From positions 1 through 35,880 of the forward strand of contig CAVOKW010000024.1 in the NCBI GenBank assembly GCA_963696585.1: 35,880 nucleotides of DNA, in the 5' to 3' direction. The stretch is from Parvibaculum sp963696585 (GTDB lineage Bacteria; Pseudomonadota; Alphaproteobacteria; Parvibaculales; Parvibaculaceae). Under the pieces are notes generated by a model. The model saw only the letters and a program-made list of their open reading frames with translations. It searched no databases and was not told the DNA's origin. Below are positions 32,622 through 35,880 of this stretch, piece by piece. A program made the position numbers and the translations under genes. The first letter of the stretch is position 1, and each line of letters begins with the position of its first letter.

Positions 32622-33257
32622 TCAGGCTTGCGGGATTTCAGCCTGCAACAGCCTCAGGGCTTGGAAGAGGTCATCGGCATGCAGGACGGTGAAACTGGCA
32701 GTGCCTGCCGACAATGTGTCACGTTCTGTCGCGCCATGGCCGGTGGCGACATGGATGGCGCCTGCCAGTCCGGCGGCGCGGGCGGCTTCAATGTCGCTTT
32801 TCTTGTCGCCGATGAGCCAGCTGCGGGCGGGATCGATCCCCGTCTCGGTGAGGATCCGTTCAATCATGGCCGGACCCGGCTTGCGCCAGCGGGCCTCGTC
32901 CTCAGGTGCAGGGCCGGGAAAATCGGGATGAAAGGGGCAGGCGAGCGTCAGATCGAGGTGATGGCCGACCCTCGCAAGCTGGCGCGTGATTTCAGCTTCC
33001 ACAGCCTCAAAATCCGGCCATGAGATCAGGCCCCGGGCAATGCCGGACTGGTTGGTGGCGCAGGCAAGCGCCATGCCTTGCTGGCGTGCCCAGGCCATAA
33101 GCGCGCCCAGACCCGGCATCAGGGCAACCTTGGCCGGGTCGCGCAGATAATGCGTCTCCCGGACCATCACACCATCCCGGTCAAGGATCAGGCCGGGTTT
33201 TCCCTCAAAACGGGGCGGGTTAGGCGTCGAGACCCAGATTCCATTGGGCAGGCGCAT
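32622..33257 (-). CDS. gmhB: D-glycero-D-manno-heptose 1,7-bisphosphate 7-phosphatase (GmhB-like HAD)
   Basis: GmhB removes the 7-phosphate of heptose bisphosphate between the two HldE steps of ADP-heptose synthesis. The 211-residue HAD phosphatase has the nucleophile motif LILDRDGVM (Asp26, Asp28), motif II ATNQSGIARG, RKPGPAMIERIL and motif IV IGDKKSDIEAARAAG. The family's zinc loop is altered: the first Cys is present (ACPFHP, Cys107), but the second Cys-x-Cys before RKP is replaced (EARWRKP), so zinc is probably not bound. AAGGAC lies 9 nt before the ATG. It is divergent from hldE, with 220 nt between that contain a tandem repeat. Confidence 0.88.
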   Translation of the reverse strand: MRLPNGIWVSTPNPPRFEGKPGLILDRDGVMVRETHYLRDPAKVALMPGLGALMAWARQQGMALACATNQSGIARGLISWPDFEAVEAEITRQLARVGHHLDLTLACPFHPDFPGPAPEDEARWRKPGPAMIERILTETGIDPARSWLIGDKKSDIEAARAAGLAGAIHVATGHGATERDTLSAGTASFTVLHADDLFQALRLLQAEIPQA

Positions 33258-33387
33258 CGAAAGTCCTTAAACAGGGCGCCGCAGAATCGGTCAGGCACCG
33301 GCCAGGGCATTAAGCTATCTTTTGCCCGAACATGCCACCCTGCCATGCCAGCCCGCCAGGCCAGCCCACCGGCGGCAAGCATATGAA

Positions 33388-33463
33388 CCCAAGACCTGAT
33401 ATGCCCAGACCTGATGTACCCAAGGCCTGATGTGCCCAGACCTGATGTACCCAAGACCTGATG
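33388..33463. repeat. 31-bp tandem repeat upstream of hldE
   Basis: Two full 31-bp units (33388-33418 and 33419-33449) and a 14-bp third partial copy (33450-33463) stand in tandem. The two full units differ at only two positions. Each unit is itself two half-units of 16 and 15 bp, of the form CCCA(A)G(A/G)CCTGATGTA, so five half-units are present. The array ends 14 nt before the hldE ATG and lies within its leader. A slightly repetitive stretch rich in GCCAG/CCC precedes it (33335-33375). Confidence 0.85.
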
Positions 33464-33477
33464 GAACTGAGAAAGAC

Positions 33478-34956
33478 ATGACGGACAAAATTGCCGCTTC
33501 GGTTGAGACAGTGCCCGTGCTGGCCGATCTTCAGGGTCTGGCGCGGGCCCGTGTGCTCTGCCTTGGCGATGTCATGCTGGACCGGTTTGTTTATGGCCAT
33601 GTCGAGCGCATTTCACCCGAAGCCCCGATCCCTGTCTTACGCGTCGATGAGGAACGCGCGATGCTGGGCGGCGCGGGCAATGTGGTGCGCAATCTGGCGG
33701 CTCTGGGCGCCGGTGTCAGCTTTGCCTCGCTGGTCGGCGATGATGAAGCCGGGCATGCGGTTGCCGCCATGCTGGGCGCCTTGCCGGGACTTGATGCCGG
33801 GCTCGTTGTCGAGGCGACACGCGCGACCACGGTCAAGACGCGCTTTGTCTCCATGGGGCAGCAGATCCTGCGCGCCGATCAGGAGACGACCGCCTTGCTG
33901 AATGATGTGTCGCGGCGTTCGCTGCTCGCCCATGTCGATGCGATGCTGCGCGATGTCGATGTGATGATTATTTCCGACTATGGCAAGGGCACCTTGTCGG
34001 GCGATCTTGTCTGCGCGGCCATTGCGTCGGCCATCCGCCAGAATGTACCCGTGATTGTTGATCCCAAGGGGCGTGACTATGCGTTCTATCGCGGGGCGAG
34101 TGTCGTGACGCCCAATCGCAAGGAACTGGGCGAGGCGACGGGTCTGCCTGTGGCAAGCGATGAGGAGGTGGTGGCGGCGGCGCGCCAGCTCATCGCCGAA
34201 TGCGGCGTCAAGGCGGTTGTGGTCACGCGCAGTCAGGATGGCATGAGCGTTGTTGATATGGGTCATGCCACCCATCTCAAGGCGGAGGCGCGTGAAGTCT
34301 TTGATGTCTCCGGGGCGGGCGACACGGTTGTTGCCACGCTTGCCTGTGCGCTGGCCGCGGGCATCGAGCTGCGCAGCGCGGCGCGGATTGCCAATTCGGC
34401 CGCCGGCATTGTCGTTGGCAAGGTAGGCACGGCGGTTGTGCATCTTGATGAGCTGGAAGCCAAGCTGCACGAGCATGATCTGAGCCATGTCGAGCGCAAG
34501 ATCGTGACGCGCGACCTTGCCGGCGATATTGTGGCGACATGGCAGGCCAAGGGCTTGAGCGTTGGCTTTACCAATGGCTGTTTTGATCTTCTGCATCCCG
34601 GCCATATCGCGCTGATCAGCGCCGCGCGGGCGCGCTGCGACAGGCTCGTCATGGGCCTGAACAGCGATGCTTCCGTCAAGCGCCTCAAGGGCGAGAGCCG
34701 CCCGGTGCAAAGCGAGATGGCGCGGGCGACCGTGCTTGCCGCGCTTGCCCATGTTGATCTTGTCGTGATCTTTGAAGAGGACACGCCCGAAGCGCTGATC
34801 CATGCCCTGAAGCCCGATCTGCTGGTCAAGGGGGGCGATTATACGATCGACAGGATCGTCGGCGCGGCGTTTGTGCAAAGCCTTGGCGGGCGTGTCGAGA
34901 TTGTCGATATCGTGCCGGGCTTCAGCACCACCTCCACCATCAAGCAGATGAGCTGA
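33478..34956 (+). CDS. hldE: Bifunctional heptose-7-phosphate kinase / heptose-1-phosphate adenylyltransferase HldE
   Basis: This 492-residue fusion enzyme makes ADP-heptose for the lipopolysaccharide inner core. The N-terminal ribokinase-type domain (about 1-330) shows LCLGDVMLDRFVYG, RISPEAPIPVLRVDEE, MLGGAGNVVRNLAALGA, the GDDEAGH segment and the anion-hole/catalytic DVSGAGDTVVATLA. The C-terminal nucleotidyltransferase (about 350-492) shows VGFTNGCFDLLHPGHIALI with the HPGH motif, GLNSDASVKRLKGESRPV and KPDLLVKGGDYT. It acts before and after GmhB. The ATG was chosen because the kinase domain starts shortly after and GAGAAAG precedes it; the frame runs 48 nt further upstream into the repeat array. 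Confidence 0.96.
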   Translation: MTDKIAASVETVPVLADLQGLARARVLCLGDVMLDRFVYGHVERISPEAPIPVLRVDEERAMLGGAGNVVRNLAALGAGVSFASLVGDDEAGHAVAAMLGALPGLDAGLVVEATRATTVKTRFVSMGQQILRADQETTALLNDVSRRSLLAHVDAMLRDVDVMIISDYGKGTLSGDLVCAAIASAIRQNVPVIVDPKGRDYAFYRGASVVTPNRKELGEATGLPVASDEEVVAAARQLIAECGVKAVVVTRSQDGMSVVDMGHATHLKAEAREVFDVSGAGDTVVATLACALAAGIELRSAARIANSAAGIVVGKVGTAVVHLDELEAKLHEHDLSHVERKIVTRDLAGDIVATWQAKGLSVGFTNGCFDLLHPGHIALISAARARCDRLVMGLNSDASVKRLKGESRPVQSEMARATVLAALAHVDLVVIFEEDTPEALIHALKPDLLVKGGDYTIDRIVGAAFVQSLGGRVEIVDIVPGFSTTSTIKQMS

Positions 34957-34975
34957 GGCAATTCATGGCGCGGGC

Positions 34976-35880
34976 CTAAACGACGCCGGCGCGCAGGAAG
35001 TCGTGAATATGGACGAGGCCGACAGGCTTGCCGTTCTCAACCACAAACATGCTGGTGATCTTGGCGGCATTCATGTGATTGAGTGCTTCGGAGGCGAGCA
35101 TTACGGGCGTGATGGTTTTTGGTTTTCGCGTCATCACCTCTTCGGCGCGCCGCGCAAGCAGGCCATCGCCCATGTGACGGCGCAAATCGCCATCGGTGAT
35201 GATGCCGAGAAGTTGTCCCGTCGCATCAACAATGCCCAGACAGCCAAAGCCCTTGCGGGACATGACGAGCAGGGCGTCAGCCATCAGCCTGTCGCCGGTG
35301 ACGAGCGGCAGGGCCTCGCCCTGATGCATGAGGTCGCTGACATGCTGGAGGCTCGCCCCGAGCTTGCCGCCGGGATGAAAGATGCGGAAATCGCTGGCGC
35401 TGAAGCCCTTTTGTTCGAGCAGGGCAATGGCGAGCGCGTCGCCCAATGCAAGCTGCATGGTCGTCGATGTCGTCGGCGCCAGTCCGTTGGGACAGGCTTC
35501 CTCGGCGCGCGGCAGGACGAGGCAGATCGTGGCGGCGCTGCCAAGCGCACTGGCCGGATCGGCGGTGATCGCAACAAGGGGAATATCGAATCGCTTGGCG
35601 TAAGCGATGATGGCGCTGAGTTCGGCCGTTTCCCCCGACCATGAAAGCCCCAGGATCGCATCCTCGCTTGTGATCATGCCGAGGTCGCCATGCCCGGCTT
35701 CTGCCGGATGGACATATTGCGAGGGGGTGCCCGTCGAGGCGAGTGTGGCGGCAATCTTGCGCCCGACATGGCCCGATTTGCCCATGCCGGTCACGATGAC
35801 GCGGCCCCGGGCGGTGCCGAGCAGCTCGACGGCGGCCGAAAACGGGCCATCAAGCGAGGCTTTCAGCGCCTTGAGGCCTT
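34976..35880 (-). CDS. kdsD: D-arabinose-5-phosphate isomerase KdsD (KpsF/GutQ family), 5' end outside window
   Basis: About 301 residues are visible; the frame stays open to the window edge, so the N-terminal about 20-30 residues are missing. The SIS domain has IVTGMGKSGHVGRKIAATLA, HPAEAGHGDLGMI, LSWSGETAEL and PNGLAPTTSTTMQLALGDAL. Two CBS repeats follow (about GEALPLVTGDRLMADAL to the C terminus, with GIITDGDLRR). The enzyme converts ribulose 5-phosphate to arabinose 5-phosphate, the first step to KDO. It converges on hldE with 19 nt between stops and completes a small LPS-core precursor group. Confidence 0.95.
   Translation of the reverse strand, partial: GLKALKASLDGPFSAAVELLGTARGRVIVTGMGKSGHVGRKIAATLASTGTPSQYVHPAEAGHGDLGMITSEDAILGLSWSGETAELSAIIAYAKRFDIPLVAITADPASALGSAATICLVLPRAEEACPNGLAPTTSTTMQLALGDALAIALLEQKGFSASDFRIFHPGGKLGASLQHVSDLMHQGEALPLVTGDRLMADALLVMSRKGFGCLGIVDATGQLLGIITDGDLRRHMGDGLLARRAEEVMTRKPKTITPVMLASEALNHMNAAKITSMFVVENGKPVGLVHIHDFLRAGVV

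Noticed and set aside
33388..33463. CRISPR array.
   Set aside because: Repeats are directly adjacent without spacers, and no cas genes are near.
33310..33600. Minus-strand open frame with Gly/Leu/Ser-Trp repeats across the hldE leader.
   Set aside because: The repetitive peptide is simply the translation of the 31-bp tandem DNA repeat, and the rest is antisense to hldE.

Overview
The window looks like chromosomal DNA of a high-G+C alphaproteobacterium, probably Hyphomicrobiales or a related order. This rests on gene content: an RpoE/ChrR-type sigma/anti-sigma pair, class I PPK2, a fused HldE, a KdsD-type isomerase, and protein sequences of alphaproteobacterial character. No rRNA, tRNA, CRISPR array, insertion sequence or prophage was seen. 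Both ends cut genes: a PPDK-like gene at the left and kdsD at the right.

Left part (1-8.5 kb). A PPDK-like protein that stops after the phosphohistidine domain converges on an MFS transporter gene. A tightly overlapping minus-strand operon follows: ppk2, an MgtC/DUF4010 membrane protein, a second MFS carrier and rlmJ. Upstream of it on the same strand lies an ECF sigma factor with its cupin anti-sigma factor, whose usual zinc-binding Cys pair is missing. The sigma gene is divergent from an FAD oxidoreductase/DUF1365 pair. Each direction carries a candidate promoter of the form TGATCC-N18-TAA, which suggests a singlet-oxygen or lipid photo-oxidative stress regulon.

Middle part (10.8-21.9 kb). 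This holds mostly single housekeeping or accessory genes: a CHASE8-like GGDEF-EAL protein, a SemiSWEET, a decayed alcohol dehydrogenase remnant, a GST, an SPFH/NfeD pair, a YqjD/YqjE-like pair, a frameshifted hypothetical gene, cardiolipin synthase, a TonB-dependent receptor and a stand-alone Cox11/CtaG copper chaperone.

Guanidine region (21.9-32.0 kb). This is the most striking part. A sigma-54 promoter consensus lies directly before a guanidine-I (ykkC) aptamer and a Shine-Dalgarno-sequestering hairpin. These precede an ABC transporter (binding protein, permease, ATPase). A second, structurally unrelated sensor follows, a guanidine-II (mini-ykkC) pair of ACGR-loop hairpins. It precedes two DUF1989 proteins (predicted carboxyguanidine deiminase subunits), a urea-carboxylase-like guanidine carboxylase and allophanate hydrolase. 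Together they form a complete predicted route for importing guanidine and using it as a nitrogen source. Nitrogen control would act on transcription, and two different guanidine RNA sensors would act on the two halves.

Right end (32.0-35.9 kb). A GNAT-like protein is followed by lipopolysaccharide heptose/KDO precursor genes: gmhB, hldE and kdsD. A 31-bp tandem repeat lies between gmhB and hldE.
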